NCBI RefSeq assembly: GCF_008831285.2
Contig: NC_045146.1
Location: 20,041,289 to 20,105,288, forward strand
Length of the DNA: 64,000 bases
Direction: 5' to 3'
DNA from: Nymphaea colorata
Taxonomy: Eukaryota > Streptophyta > Magnoliopsida > Nymphaeales > Nymphaeaceae
Every line of letters starts with the position of its first letter. Position 1 is the first letter of the stretch. The notes below the pieces were generated by a model. That model saw only the letters and a program-made list of their open reading frames with translations, was not told the origin of the DNA and did not search any database. The translations under genes were made by a program, and so were the position numbers. Shown in pieces: positions 47,589 to 56,700 of this stretch.

Positions 47589-49753
47589 TGCCGTACCCAA
47601 GTTTTTTGAAAATGGTCAGTACCCGTACCTATGTGACATAGCTGTTGGTATGATGATTTCAGAAATAAACAGTACACCATCAAGCAATCTGCATACTTTG
47701 AATGTTAGAAATCCATGCGGCATTTGCTCTCCTCTTTCTAGGGGAAAGCAAAAGGTTGCCAAACTATGTATTCTTATTTCTTGATTATTCAAGTTAACAA
47801 AAATAAATATTCAAACTTCCACAACTCTTGGGTTCCTTGACCCTGCAGTGTCACAGAAATTTCAGATGCTCTTTTATAAAGACAAAGGGAAGCAAAGGAT
47901 CTCATGAACAAGTCAAACAGTCAGTGTCGAACCGTGTCCTTTCATCTCCCTTCCAAACAGCATTATGCATAGACTCCTCTATACATGGACTTCTCTATGA
48001 CCTCTCAGATCATCAAGGGAGTAGATGCAAAACTAACACCTAACTAAACTTTGAAAAAAAAAAAAAAAGTTATACCAAAATGATACATTCAAAGTTGCAC
48101 AAACATCTCCTAATTGTCACAAAACTATATGGTGCCAAAATATATACAGAAGAAACACATTAACTCGTAAGGGTACGACAATCTACCTTCTTTTTATGCA
48201 TTATAAAAAGCAGAAAATAAGAACATTGAAGTCTTATGAGAAAGATGTGATTTGCAGAGACATCTCTGATGTTCAAGAAAATAGTTAGTTCCCAGAGAAA
48301 AGATTTTAGAATGAACAAATAAACATCTTTTTTTCTAATTTTGAAAAGCAAAGGATTTGAACAAAGAGATGCTAGTTAAGGTGCCCTGACTCAAAAAAGA
48401 TGCATCAAATGCAAGATTTCTGCAAGAAAACTGAGAAAAGGTTTATAATATGATATACTTGCTGTCAAGCATGAACTATAATTACAAAAATAAGATATAG
48501 GAATGGTAACACAAATTTACTACCTAGGACAAGTTCGTGAATTGAGTGAAAGAACTCTTTGTCTGGGATGCTTTGGCATCAATCAGCCATCATATAAATT
48601 AGCACAACAAATTTTATAGCTCTTCTCAGACAGCAAGTATTGGCGAATAAGCTCATCCATCAAAATTGCAGGAAAAAAACATGCTTGAGAAGTGCCACCA
48701 TGCCCCAGCGGATGAATAGAACTCTGAACTGTAATCTATTAGACAATATATTGCATTAAATTGAATTTATCAGACGTTAAAAGGGATAAAGGAAAAAGCC
48801 ACACCTACTTGTTGATCTGCCACGGTGCTGTTGAAACTGCTTCTATCAGTTCCTGCCGAAACACACGTCATGATCATTAGAAATATGCAAGAAGCAGTGG
48901 TAATTTTCCAAAACAGGCATCTATTTGCCAAAATAAGCACCAACGAAGAGCTCATGACATGAAGTCCACTTTGAAATAGGTAAATTCATGTGCATAGATA
49001 TTTTACGTAAAAATAGTACACAAGGATGAAGCCATCCGGTGTCATATTTCAATGCACGCATCCGGCGACTTGCAGTCGCTCTTCCAAACTTTAAACAATT
49101 CGAGCATGGGCGCTTTGCAAACATATACGCATTAACAATAGCAGATCGACAAACTGCGACTTACAAGCCTAGAATACAAACAGTTCAACATAGTTCCTCC
49201 CATTCAAGCATATTAAAGTCACTCCAAGCAAACTCCTTCTCCATAAATAAACTAAAGCGCTCTCTGATTAAGATCCACAAGATTTGATCGTGGCCTTGTC
49301 AAAAATCATGGAGCAAGTCCATCTGTTTAATGCAAAGAATAAGTGCTTTGCGGTTGAGAAATTCCACTCGTGTTAACAACATGAACAAGGAGATATGATA
49401 CGAATAGAATGGACGAAACAAGAGGAGAAACGGAGCTCGGAATCGGAGCCGTCGGAAAGGCAAGCAAAGGCGAAGAAGAAAGAAAACGCAAGTGAACAGG
49501 GTTCTTAGGAAAGCGAGGGAAGAGGTAGAGACGAACCTTCGGGCTGGTCCTTGTCCGAGAATTCTTTCTCGAGCACGCGATCGATCATCTTCGCGATGCT
49601 TCCGTCTTTGGGATCCGGCGGTTTCGCATCGTAGGAGAGGCTACCGTAGAACCTCGCCCGGATCTCCTTGTCGTCCCTCTTCCCGTCGCCTGGAAGCGTA
49701 AGGTGGGCCCAGGCAAGAGCCAGGAGGAAGAAGAAGACGCGGCGATCCGTCAT
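22008..49753 (-). CDS. KEA: K+ efflux antiporter, KEA4/5/6 type (CPA2 family)
   Basis: K+/H+ exchanger; plant KEA4-6 act in Golgi, TGN and prevacuolar membranes to set luminal pH and K+. Exons: 49753-49537, 48852-48809, 46774-46707, 46605-46530, 46387-46326, 42063-41988, 41855-41781, 41314-41243, 41111-41028, 40899-40831, 39779-39702, 39592-39504, 39306-39210, 37078-37025, 35293-35198, 33281-33093, 33010-32933, 22707-22663, 22455-22365, 22027-22008. All have GT/AG borders and join to 559 codons plus TGA with no internal stop. A hydrophobic leader follows the ATG; residues ~30-155 are a soluble N-terminal region ([14 protein letters not shown]). The Na+/H+ exchanger domain (~158-540) has [28 protein letters not shown], the CPA2 Gln-Asp pair (FQDC, 307-308), [13 protein letters not shown] and [14 protein letters not shown]. 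No KTN/RCK domain, as expected for this clade. The last exon is tiny (ESFHD, stop). Introns carry gypsy, copia, hAT-like and SINE insertions. Confidence 0.93.
22910..23120 (+). repeat. 5' LTR of the gypsy element (3' end rearranged)
   Basis: The first ~85 bp align well with the 3' LTR. A block of about 75 bp absent from the 3' LTR follows, then ACCCAACCCA and CTATATAGTGC realign. The remaining ~120 bp of the LTR and the primer binding site are not recognisable, so the right edge is approximate. Confidence 0.7.
23190..23734 (+). pseudogene. Gypsy gag relic (retrotrans_gag and zinc knuckle)
   Basis: Translation gives [13 protein letters not shown], then [12 protein letters not shown] and [10 protein letters not shown], the classic retrotransposon gag core, interrupted by stop codons after the FNNVVKG segment and again before [11 protein letters not shown] degenerate CCHC knuckle follows ([13 protein letters not shown], with the first two Cys lost). 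The frame is split by the hAT-like insertion at 23735 and resumes at 24938. Confidence 0.75.
23735..24929. mobile_element. hAT-like non-autonomous element with perfect 8-bp TSD
   Basis: Ends are CTATGTCACCTGAGTGC (left) and, reverse-complemented, CTCTGTCACCTGGGTGC (right). Flanking 8-bp duplications are identical: GTACAAAC at 23727-23734 and 24930-24937. Removing the element plus one duplication restores a continuous gag reading frame across the target, direct proof of the insertion point. Subterminal GGTGCGGGTGC repeats face each other at the two ends. An 8-bp TSD with subterminal GC-rich repeats fits hAT. There is no transposase; the interior includes AT-rich sequence, a CT-rich block and a GA-rich degenerate tandem array (24430-24665). 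Confidence 0.85.
24430..24665. repeat. Degenerate GA-rich tandem array
   Basis: Repeats of the form GCGCAGAGAGAGGGAGCA and GCCGAGAGGGAGAGAATCAG recur with substitutions inside the hAT-like element. The resulting Arg/Glu-rich frame is low-complexity and not evidence of a protein. Confidence 0.6.
25075..25152 (+). pseudogene. Gypsy protease active-site relic
   Basis: The frame reads SVLVDTGCT, the retroviral-type aspartic protease motif (DTG). Right after it is an extra CCGGGTCCGG block flanked by GTAC on both sides, followed by sequence that would continue the protease (…NFM). This could be a transposon footprint. The GC-rich element begins about 30 bp later. Confidence 0.6.
25153..26006. mobile_element. 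GC-rich-ended TIR-like element in gypsy protease
   Basis: The left side starts TAGTGCCCGGCCCGGCC and the right side, reverse-complemented, starts CTAGGCCTGGGCATCGGGCC; both then contain repeated CGGGCCGGGT blocks. This looks like the GGCCTGGGC / CGGGCCGGG type of plant hAT-like repeat. No coding capacity is seen and I could not match an 8-bp target duplication, so the left edge is uncertain. A similar end (GGCCTGGGCGCCGGGCC) lies at 56354. Confidence 0.55.
27535..28322 (+). repeat. 394-bp tandem duplication in gypsy integrase
   Basis: The unit starting ACGAGTGGAGAGATCCC at 27535 is repeated from 27929 with few differences (for example CCGGACATG against CTGGAGATG, and an 8-bp insertion AGGCAAAT in the first unit). 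At the junction both parents share TAC, consistent with a microhomology-driven duplication. It predates the copia event because both copies of the larger 955-bp repeat contain it. Confidence 0.85.
27714..28668 (+). repeat. 955-bp direct repeat, copy 1
   Basis: Matches 30923-31877 at a constant offset of 3209 bp with about five visible substitutions (such as GGGCGAGC/GGGCAAGC and GCCGTGTATGG/GCCGAGTATGG). It ends exactly at the copia 5' LTR. Confidence 0.9.
28669..28917 (+). repeat. Copia 5' LTR
   Basis: 249 bp, starting TGTTGATAG and ending CTCTACA, immediately followed by the primer binding site. An AAGAGAGAGAGAG run lies near the middle. No partner 3' LTR is present. Confidence 0.87.
28918..28929 (+). 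other. Copia primer binding site (tRNA-iMet)
   Basis: TGGTATCAGAGC is the standard plant copia primer binding site, complementary to the 3' end of initiator tRNA-Met. It directly abuts the LTR. Confidence 0.93.
29459..30940 (+). CDS. Copia gag-protease polyprotein, 3'-truncated and fused to gypsy sequence
   Basis: 493 codons from the ATG at 29459 (MAASSSST); the open frame extends upstream only through non-ATG codons. Residues ~20-220 are the copia gag ([29 protein letters not shown]). A CCHC zinc knuckle [14 protein letters not shown] lies near residue 255, and the aspartic protease motif [13 protein letters not shown] near 345-357. The pre-integrase segment [18 protein letters not shown] follows. 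The last few residues after YWHQ are encoded by gypsy DNA in the wrong frame and reach TAG. Gag and protease look intact; the rest of pol is gone, so the element could not move on its own. Confidence 0.87.
   Translation: MAASSSSTVNTNPTEIGAFRTENVPMQVITLRLTKDNYFSWSPAMTMGIAGRGRMAYIDGSNPEPARTSDVWHTWFLEDNQVKTWIVNSVSADIQPLILRKKTARDMWVVLEQMYGQKKTAIRTYQVMKTVYGIRQGTSSVAEYYGALKAKWEELDYHSDIPWHCPHDQALYVAHEWENRVFLFLAGLNDEFEGVRSQILNSGEVSSIEDVYSCVEAEEQRRLVTKEGKREFVPYNERSALVSRGPGGPSRSLRRCTHCKKTGHTVDYCWDLHPEKKGNRGRSLTGRTPVSEVQASSGEKVSISADQLRELRAYLGRLDVNKTETSEGTTANHALAAIGNQGNSSVGEWIVDSGATHHMTGNPKLFHEYKLSSGRERVSLADGSSTCVAGEGTLSLLDKFHVQGALHVPQFPLNLLSVSRLTKELNCELIFSADRCVLQDLVTGKRIGIGLASDGLYRLPIRVATALLTAIRKTDKRREDCLQSFMYWHQGIH
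30923..31877 (+). repeat. 955-bp direct repeat, copy 2
   Basis: Near-identical to 27714-28668. It starts at the copia-gypsy junction and, unlike copy 1, continues straight into downstream gypsy sequence (CAATTCACTATAACAGG), so it represents an empty copia target site. Confidence 0.9.
31878..32385 (+). pseudogene. Gypsy pol 3' end (integrase C-terminus, chromodomain-like) and PPT
   Basis: Frames give [29 protein letters not shown] and [11 protein letters not shown], the usual gypsy integrase tail, then [16 protein letters not shown], which resembles the end of a chromovirus chromodomain. A polypurine tract AAGGGGGA lies at 32373-32380 just before the 3' LTR. Frames are broken. A short repeat of ATCTACCAGCCACTTGG occurs near the end. 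Confidence 0.75.
32386..32617 (+). repeat. Gypsy 3' LTR
   Basis: About 232 bp starting TGTTAGGAGTCGG. It is followed by CAATC, which matches the 5-bp sequence before the 5' LTR. Confidence 0.82.
35780..35935 (-). mobile_element. Probable tRNA-derived SINE in KEA intron 14
   Basis: On the minus strand, TGGCTAGCGCAA (35926-35915) resembles a pol III A box and AGTTTGATACTTGG (35877-35864) resembles a B box, about 40 bp apart as in tRNA heads. Borders, tail and target duplication were not resolved, so the extent is approximate. Confidence 0.4.
42165..45721 (+). pseudogene. Copia polyprotein relic (zinc knuckle, PR, IN, RT, RNase H)
   Basis: Order of domains: zinc knuckle [14 protein letters not shown] (~42218), protease [11 protein letters not shown] (~42540), pre-integrase [18 protein letters not shown] (~42730) and [17 protein letters not shown], integrase [28 protein letters not shown] and NGIVERKH, then RT in a long open frame 43415-44878 with [32 protein letters not shown] and [11 protein letters not shown] (catalytic DD present). 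RNase H follows ([35 protein letters not shown]). Stops and frameshifts break integrase and the RT/RNase H join, the latter at a short duplication (44908-44999). A stop also interrupts the RNase H SAES segment. Non-functional. Confidence 0.88.
44908..44999 (+). repeat. Short tandem duplication in copia pol
   Basis: GATATGACTGAAACCAAACC with the following ~25 bp (CTGCATCTRTTCCTATAAAC) occurs twice in a row, with one substitution. It adds extra sequence and disrupts the frame between RT and RNase H. Confidence 0.8.
45729..45970 (+). repeat. Copia 3' LTR
   Basis: 242 bp from TGTTGAGAAAATG to CTTCGACA, preceded directly by the polypurine tract GAGGGGGAG (45720-45728) and the polyprotein stop. 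It includes a CT-rich stretch. Confidence 0.85.
45971..46190 (+). pseudogene. Second copia RNase H C-terminal remnant
   Basis: [14 protein letters not shown] matches the copia RNase H end ([11 protein letters not shown]), followed by relics of the '[10 protein letters not shown]' tail and of the end of a copia polyprotein. It differs from the adjacent element, so it is an older copy abutting the LTR end. Confidence 0.65.
46496..46516. repeat. (AG)n run next to KEA exon 4
   Basis: The run begins about 14 bp downstream of the exon 4 donor on the gene strand, where it reads as CT-rich. It could influence splicing, but nothing shows that it does. Confidence 0.7.
47219..47641. mobile_element. hAT-like MITE with perfect 8-bp TSD in KEA intron 2
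   Basis: Ends are CTAAGTCACATAGGTAC and, reverse-complemented, CTATGTCACATAGGTAC: 17 bp with one mismatch. Flanks are identical 8-bp duplications CTGTTGGT (47211-47218 and 47642-47649). Subterminal CCGTACCC and ACCCGTACC repeats lie at both ends. It is 423 bp with no transposase. The ends match the pattern of the element at 23735-24929. Confidence 0.88.
47560..47587. repeat. (AT)n microsatellite
   Basis: A pure AT dinucleotide run inside the 423-bp MITE. Confidence 0.85.
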
Positions 49754-52700
49754 TCTTCCTCCTCTTTGTTTTCTTCTTCGCTGCACAGTTGGACGGATGG
49801 CAGAGGCAGAGGCAGCAGCACGGCCACGGGACGTACGGTGCGAGGGTCCAACACACACAGCACCAAGAAGTCAGGGGGCAAGATGAAGGAGGAGGAGTCA
49901 GGAGGTCAGCGCTGCAGGGTGGGGCCGCGCAGGTGGGCTAAGTCCTCTTCCGCCCCACTCCGTTCTTGAACGCCCGCGCCTTAACAACAACCATCGGATG
50001 CGCGGAGGAAGAAAAAAGGAGAAGAAAAACAAAAAACGCTAATGAGATGAGATCATGAGCGGGGATGACCCAGTCTTTCCTTCGTCATTTATCATCATCA
50101 TCAACATTTGTTCGTTATCGATTCATCATCATCACCGCCGGATTCAGCGACTGGAGACGGACAATCGCTTTTCTGAAAGCCGGTGCATGACGTCACGACA
50201 TGCTTGGAAAGCAAGCAAGGCAGCCACCAGACAGACCACTTGTAAGTTTACTTCAAAAGAGCGGAAAAATAACAGATCCACGGATCCAAATAGGGCTGGA
50301 CTTTTTAACGATTTGGTCATCTCCCGCAAAAATGATACGCCGCGCCAGAGTACTCCATGGTTCCTCGGGCTTTGTCGCTTGCGGATTCATTACCAGAACA
50401 AGGAAAACGATCCACCATCTAAAAGAAATAACAGGAAAAACCAAATGATCGATCCTTAAATAAGCTCGTAAGTACTCCGATATAAATCCAAATGCCGAAA
50501 AGTCAACGTGACTATTATGGTCCAGGAATGCGGGATGCGCCTACCTGACTGCTTAAAATCAAAAGAACTTGGAAGCGTATGAACATTGAACACCCACCCA
50601 CGTAGAAGAAAAGATTGGCTCTGGAAGTCGAGGCGATCGAGCAGGACCTAGACACAACCATGAGAATAAGCAAAATAAAGGAAACAGTTTTTCTGTATGG
50701 AAGAAACAGCAGCAGTGAAGATGAGAAAATCGATTGGACAAAGGGTTGACGGAAAATACGAGCAACAGGAGATCAGATCAGTGGGTTAAACTTGGAAATC
50801 AACACGCTGATAGAAGCTGCGCGGTCAATTGACGTTCGTTCCGATCCTGTCCTCGTGTCACTCCTACACAGCGTTAACATGTTTCTCATAACATCTGTTA
50901 TGACATGATACATGTGAGAAAAGAAAAAAGGAAGCTTTCTGTTGGGTGGACGTCGAATCAGAGACCTTCCCCCTATTGGCGTATTAGTCCATGACCTTTT
51001 ATGGTGTCTGTTTTCTCCATACCAGAGCACAGAGCTCCCGGCTCCTCCTCCTCCAACTGCATTCATTCAGAAAGTCCCCGTTAACTCATAAATACTCGGA
51101 CACATGCGCCCATTCACCGTCATCGCAGACACGTCAGGAACAAGCTTCATGTGTGTTGGTCGCTTTCGGTAAAACTAATTGGAACTCCTTTGGGTCTTAT
51201 TTCACCACCCGCTTCTTAACGAAAAACAGGCGTGGTTGATTTTCCAAGCATCCATCTCCACTGGGCTCACTCGCTCTCGCACCACCATAGCCTAGCTGGT
51301 TGAAGGCGAGAGGATGGCCCCACCAAAGCAGAGCTCCTCGCGAAAGAGTTAGTAGGATCCTGCCACGTTCAAGCATCCGGCGCTCATGCTTCGACAAATT
51401 CCGAGAGAGCGTGACGTTCGCTCTCAGCTCGAAGCCGAGCGGCCTCTGCAAGCGGGCGTGCCTCGTCAACCCATCGATCGAGGGGCTCTGAGCGGGATAC
51501 GGGCAGAGACGGTGCGAGCCATGAGGGACCTCAGCTCGTTTACGCTTCTCCGTCCAGCAGCCTCGACCGGTACGCGGACGCCTTCGACGTCGCCGTTGAC
51601 GGTGTGCCCAGGCGGTTCCAGAAGCCGGTTTGACTGGGGAAAAATCTTCAAATTTGATACAGAAAGTAAAAATAAATAAAAAAAATACCGCGTGCAGGTC
51701 AATTGCAGAAACGAGGTCGCAGGGCGTATGCTTCTACATCGTCATGCTGTCGGATACGGATATTAATATTTTTTCCGTTATCTTTTTACCTTTGGGGTTT
51801 GTTTCCATATTGTCATGGCCTTGTCTTGAGGATTTGTGTGAACATGGAAGTGGTGAGAGAAAGAACATAGTAGTTTTTTTATTTTATATTTTTATCCGTT
51901 CTGTTCTATCCCCTGTGTGTGTGTGTGTTGAAGACCTACGATGGAAAGATTTGAGACTGCGGGTACCTTTTGGAAGGGTTGGGTTGGGGGAGAATATGGG
52001 AAAGATGGCCGATGAATGTTGGTGCGAGGGAACAAGCAAATAACACTTTGCTTGCAAAGGGGTGAACGCCACAACACTTTTTTTTGCCTTTCTTTTTTTT
52101 GGTAATTGGGAAATTAAATCCAATATCTCTGCCCAGCCACGACGATCTGTTGCAAGAAGAAATGATTATGTAGCTGCTACTCTATCGATCCGATCGAGAG
52201 TAGTTGATTTTTCTAGTCTGCTGAGGCCTTAAATTAGTTGCAGGCACTATCGTCACCCCCGACCCGTGCTGTGTTAATCATGTTGGATGGAACTAGAAAG
52301 ATGAATGCAGGCGGCACACTCGGAATTTTATATATATCCGGCCGGCCTCATCATGGGAGCTCCATGCTTAAGCCAACTTAGCCAAGTGCTCTGTTTAAGG
52401 CTAGCCTAAATCGGCTGAGTCAAAGGTAATTTAATAAATTCAAAACCCAAGAGCTCCCTTGCTGCCCTTCGAGTGAAGACCATGCAATAAGAGCTTGAGT
52501 AGGAAGAAGTTTATCACCACCCCAAAGGAAAGGAAGAAGGAAGAGAAACTAAAAGGACCTTTTGACCACGTTGGTGACAAAACTTCTGGCCACTGTAAGA
52601 AAGAAATCGTCCTCAACTCCGTAACGCCATATAGCCAGTACGCACCTGCATCTAACTTCCATTTTCACACCAACACAAAAAATTTTCCAATTCATTAATA

Positions 52701-55013
52701 TAAATCATGGCGGAAGCACATTGAGTCAGACCAAATGCGCTGTATTAAACTAAAACAATTGGACCCAAACAACTAAAATGACCACTAAACCCAAAAACAA
52801 CGCAGTGTCCAGAATGTCAATGCCCGTCCATCACAAGACTGAGGTCGTCACTCCAAGAGCCAAAAATCTATCAAGGGTACCTGTAGAGATAGAAAGAAGG
52901 GTCAGAATTCCTCTGAGTATGGTAAAATCCAGCCATGAATGGAACATGGCCCAACAAAATAATTGTTTGGTTTCGTAAAACGATTTCAAAAAGGTCTTAT
53001 GAACTACAACCATAAGCTTTCCAAAACTTAACACATATCAGAATTACATCACATCATCAAAGACAGAACGAGGTGTGCACAACCTCCAAAATTTCATAGG
53101 CTTCCAACCGTGGTTCTATGACAATGTCATGGTCATCGTGCCGAGCAACAGAAAACCCCATGGGCACTCACGGGCGAAACAGAAAATCTCTTCACCAGGC
53201 GATCCAACGGATCGATGGTAACTGCAGTGAAGCCTCCTGAGATATCTCAGGTCGCCGCTGCAGCAGCATGGTCTCTCTAGGAACCCGGGGTGAGAGACCA
53301 AGAGACATTGCTCCCAAACAGAAACAGAACGGAATCCCGAGCCCTTGTGCAGCCCAATACCCTGTGCGCCCTCCAATACAGACAGAAGAGTGGGCGACAA
53401 CAGAGAACCCTCGCGCACCACCCCTCCCGAGACGAAACCAACACTGGACAACATAAAAAGCTCGCACTCGCATAAACCATCGCACAAAGTTCACGTTTCG
53501 CCTTCAAATTTCAAAAGTGAGGGTTTTTTCTTTCTAAACATCGTCTAGTACCTCTCATAAAAACCGCTCTCAGGCTCAATTTCCCACACAACAGAAATAA
53601 ACCATTTTATAACTTGATTTAATGACAACAGAACAAATCATCGAAATTAACACAAAAATCACATCACGTTTGAAATTAACACAACAATCCCATCACGTTC
53701 AAAATTAACACAATAACAAAAACCCTTTTTTTGAAGTTTAAATAAAACTAACAATACCAGAAAGCAATAATGCATAACATTTCGGTTTTCTACAGAAATC
53801 ACAAACCAATATAAAAACCCTCTTTCAAGAATTTTTAAGAACCCAGAGGGCACCAAATCGCAATTTCATATTAAATATCTGGTTTTTACTGAAAATCACT
53901 TTCGCAAGCCTCTTTTGAAGAGGTTTTCAGAAAAAACGTTGCGGCATGAATTTCTAAAAACTATAACAGCTTATCCGAAACGTTTGTTAATTAAGTGGAT
54001 CCGTTTTGAAATTTCTTAACTTAATATAAAAGCCGTCGATCCCTCGTTTTCTTTCATTTCTCTGCCCAACTTTCTCTCTCCTCGAGAGAACGCCTCCACC
54101 TTCCTCTCGTGCGACCGATGGTGGAGCTTCCACCGTTTTCAGTGACCCAACACCAGCACGAGGGGGAGAGAGAGCTCCGTCTCCTTCTCTCGTTTCTCCC
54201 TGGTGTGTAACAGAGAGAGGGAAAAGGGATTTCGGTGAATCCTTTCTCTTCCAGTCGACGGGGAGAAGGGAGGGCCATCAGTCGTTCCTCTGTCCATCGG
54301 CAATGGCAGCAGCCGCCGACGCCTCCTTCTCTGCTCTCGTCTCTCAACCCTACCGCTGTGAGGAAAACGACCTCCCCAAATCTGTCTCCACATTCGTTGC
54401 GACAGGGATGAGGTAACAAACCAGGAGGGACGACAGGAGAGAACCTGTAATTTCAATGTCGTGTTCCTCCTTTCCCCCAAATCGCCTCTGCTATTACCAC
54501 TAAAGAGTGACCCTTTTTTTTTTAGTCGGTCGAGCAACTGGTTCTACTCGTCCGTAAAACTTACTGTATTTCCCTCCTTCCCTCATATTTGTGTGTTGAT
54601 TCTACACTTGCTATATGTCGAGCAGAATCTGCCTTGTTCTCTCTCGGTGACGTTCTGGACAGCTCCCTATATTTTTTTTTTGAATCATAACAGATTCGGG
54701 AAGGCCACCGAGCCCCTTCTCCTTCAGATTTACGTTCTGTGGCCAGACCCTCTGAGAGGGTTCTGGTATTCCAGTTTCTTTCTTCTAGTTTGATCGAATC
54801 TTTCTTCTAGTTTAAACGAATCCTCCAACAAAACCAATATTCATGCTTCGACCTAAGGTCAACTCTAGTCTCCTGAGGAAGGCAATAACAGACAGAAAAC
54901 AAGGAGAAACAACTTGACTGACATGTTTTTCTCTTCATATCGCATGCTTTCTCATGGATATTCAGAACGGATATTCAGAACTCTGAACCTATATTTCCAT
55001 CAATTAGCAGTCA

Positions 55014-55046
55014 AAATACGAGGGCTTCAAAATACGAGGGCTTCAT
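55014..55046. repeat. Short tandem duplication
   Basis: AAAATACGAGGGCTTC occurs twice back to back. Just upstream, GGATATTCAGAAC is also doubled. Confidence 0.75.
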
Positions 55047-56129
55047 GCTGAATATTCCCATACCTTTTTCAAATCCGACCAACTTCTACGTCTCTTACTC
55101 TTAGCAGCCAACAACTTTAATCTTCAACTAGATAGAGGGCAAAGATGAGGACGTTCCTCTCTCTCTCTCTTCCTTTCTCTCTTTCTCGAGTCTCTTCGAG
55201 TTGAACTCTCACGTCTAGGGCTGCAATGCAATAATAAGGAATGGTTATGTTTTCAACCTCCCTCAAGGAAAGGAAGTCAAGTCGGTTTCATTCTCCTTCA
55301 TTTCTTTCCAAAACCGCTCCCAAGGGAATGAATAATCCGTCTGTTTTTCTTTCCCCTTTATTTTTCTAAAATCAGAGTTTTTTTCTTTGTTGGACGTGCC
55401 CTCCTCTAATGCTGCAGTGCAGTCACAATTTTATCTTTATCCTTTCCATAATTATCTCCTTTACGATAAACTTGTATCATTTGATCTTTCAGTTGATTCC
55501 TCCCCAATTTAACATTTCAAATATTAAAGGAAACTTAATAAAAACAGTGGGTTGTAGCTGCCCCTAATTTATGACAATGCCAAAACTCACATCAACTAGC
55601 TTAAACCCTAATATGTAAGCAAAACACGGATAAAACTTTACAACACCACCAATTTCAGCACCAGTACACTTTTCCAGGAGGCAAAGCTAGGTTAGCGACA
55701 TCTCCAAGAGATTACACAGACAATGAATCACTCAGGGCATGGAGCTCCAGTGTCCCGACCTTGATCTTGGCAATTAATCACTAATCACTACTCAGACGTT
55801 TATTGCCTTTCAACTCATGAACCCTCCATAAGCATATTCGAACATGCCATCTTATTAGTGGATCCTGTTAGGACCCGGCCGGTGGAGACTATAAAAGTCA
55901 CACCTAATGTCAAAATCCTAATCCCAAGATCTTCTTGAAGAGGATCTTCTTGAGGAAGCCCAAAATAAAAAACCTAAGAAAATTATACACAAGTCCTACC
56001 CCACACAAAATCCCAATAAGACAAGGAATACAAAAAAGTGTAACCCGAATCCCAAGACTACAATACTAGAGGGTGTGAGGTCAGTACAAATGTGTGTGAT
56101 ACCAATGATTACTCACAACTCACTCAAGA

Positions 56130-56210
56130 AACCACGCCCAAACCAAACCCTAATATGAACAAACCACGTCCAAACCAAACCCTAATGCGAACAAACCACG
56201 CCCAAACCAA
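56130..56210. repeat. 32-bp tandem repeat, about 2.5 copies
   Basis: AACCACGCCCAAACCAAACC followed by CTAATRTGAACA starts at 56130, 56162 and 56194 with minor changes. The third copy is cut short. Function unknown. Confidence 0.85.
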
Positions 56211-56353
56211 TAGGAAGGCTGGCCCTCTTGCGGTCGTGTCTTTGGCCGGTGGCCTCCAAGGTACCAGAGCGTAGAGGATGGCCGTAGTTGGGCTAAAAGG
56301 GAAATAGCATGCAAGAACTACCACCCTCGTTTCTATAGAGAGTTGAGAGTAGG

Positions 56354-56510
56354 CCTGGGCGCCGGGCCGGGTTGCCAGCGGGTACCCACTACTCAAGCCA
56401 CAAATGAGGTTGCCGCCTGCAGCCAAGTGACGCCGAAGGGCTCTGAGAAGTGTTGACCGCTTGCACCAAGGGTGGCCGAGAGGTGTCGGCCAGTTGTAGC
56501 CGCCTGCTGC
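56354..56510. mobile_element. GC-rich terminal fragment, hAT-like type
   Basis: GGCCTGGGCGCCGGGCCGGG at 56354 matches the terminal motif of the element that ends at 26006. A related motif (GTGGGCATCGGGCCGG) lies at about 57454-57469 in the same orientation. The sequence between is GC-rich, but I cannot define a complete element. Confidence 0.35.
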
Positions 56511-56700
56511 CAGGGGCGGAGCCAGGATTTTCTTCAGGGGCTGACCGACAGTCCAACTTCTGGACCTGGGTAGGGCCAAATTGAATTCAAATCCAAAAAA
56601 TACATGGCGCAATTAAAAAATTATATTTTTTTCAATATAATTTTTTTTTTCATTGACCAGGGTGGGCCATGGCCTACGCCCCCCCCTCCCTTCGCCCTTG
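56511..56700. mobile_element. Small hAT-like MITE
   Basis: The left end CAGGGGCGGAGCCAGG is a widespread plant TIR type. The right end, reverse-complemented, reads CAAGGGCGAAGG, matching at 9 of the first 12 positions. Flanking 8-mers CCTGCTGC and GCTGCTGT agree at 6 of 8. The 190-bp interior is AT-rich with a long T run. No coding capacity. Confidence 0.6.

Noticed and set aside
49505..49858. Longer N-terminus for the antiporter starting at 49858
   Set aside because: The extra 35 residues (Arg/Ala-rich) precede the ATG at 49753. The latter is followed by a hydrophobic leader and fits the family, so 49753 was chosen.
53116..53507. Overlapping minus-strand ORFs (Cys/Ser/Gly-rich)
   Set aside because: Three overlapping frames of similar length in one GC-rich patch with no motif suggest compositional artefact, possibly within an LTR-like repeat.
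54054..54537. Minus-strand ORFs in the CT-rich block
   Set aside because: Arg/Glu/Gly-rich, two overlapping frames and no domain; low-complexity shadow.
55869..56272. Possible LTR (TGTTAGGACCCGG) with PBS-like GGTACCAGAGCG
   Set aside because: The end is not a clear CA, the PBS match is partial and off by position, and no retroelement genes follow.
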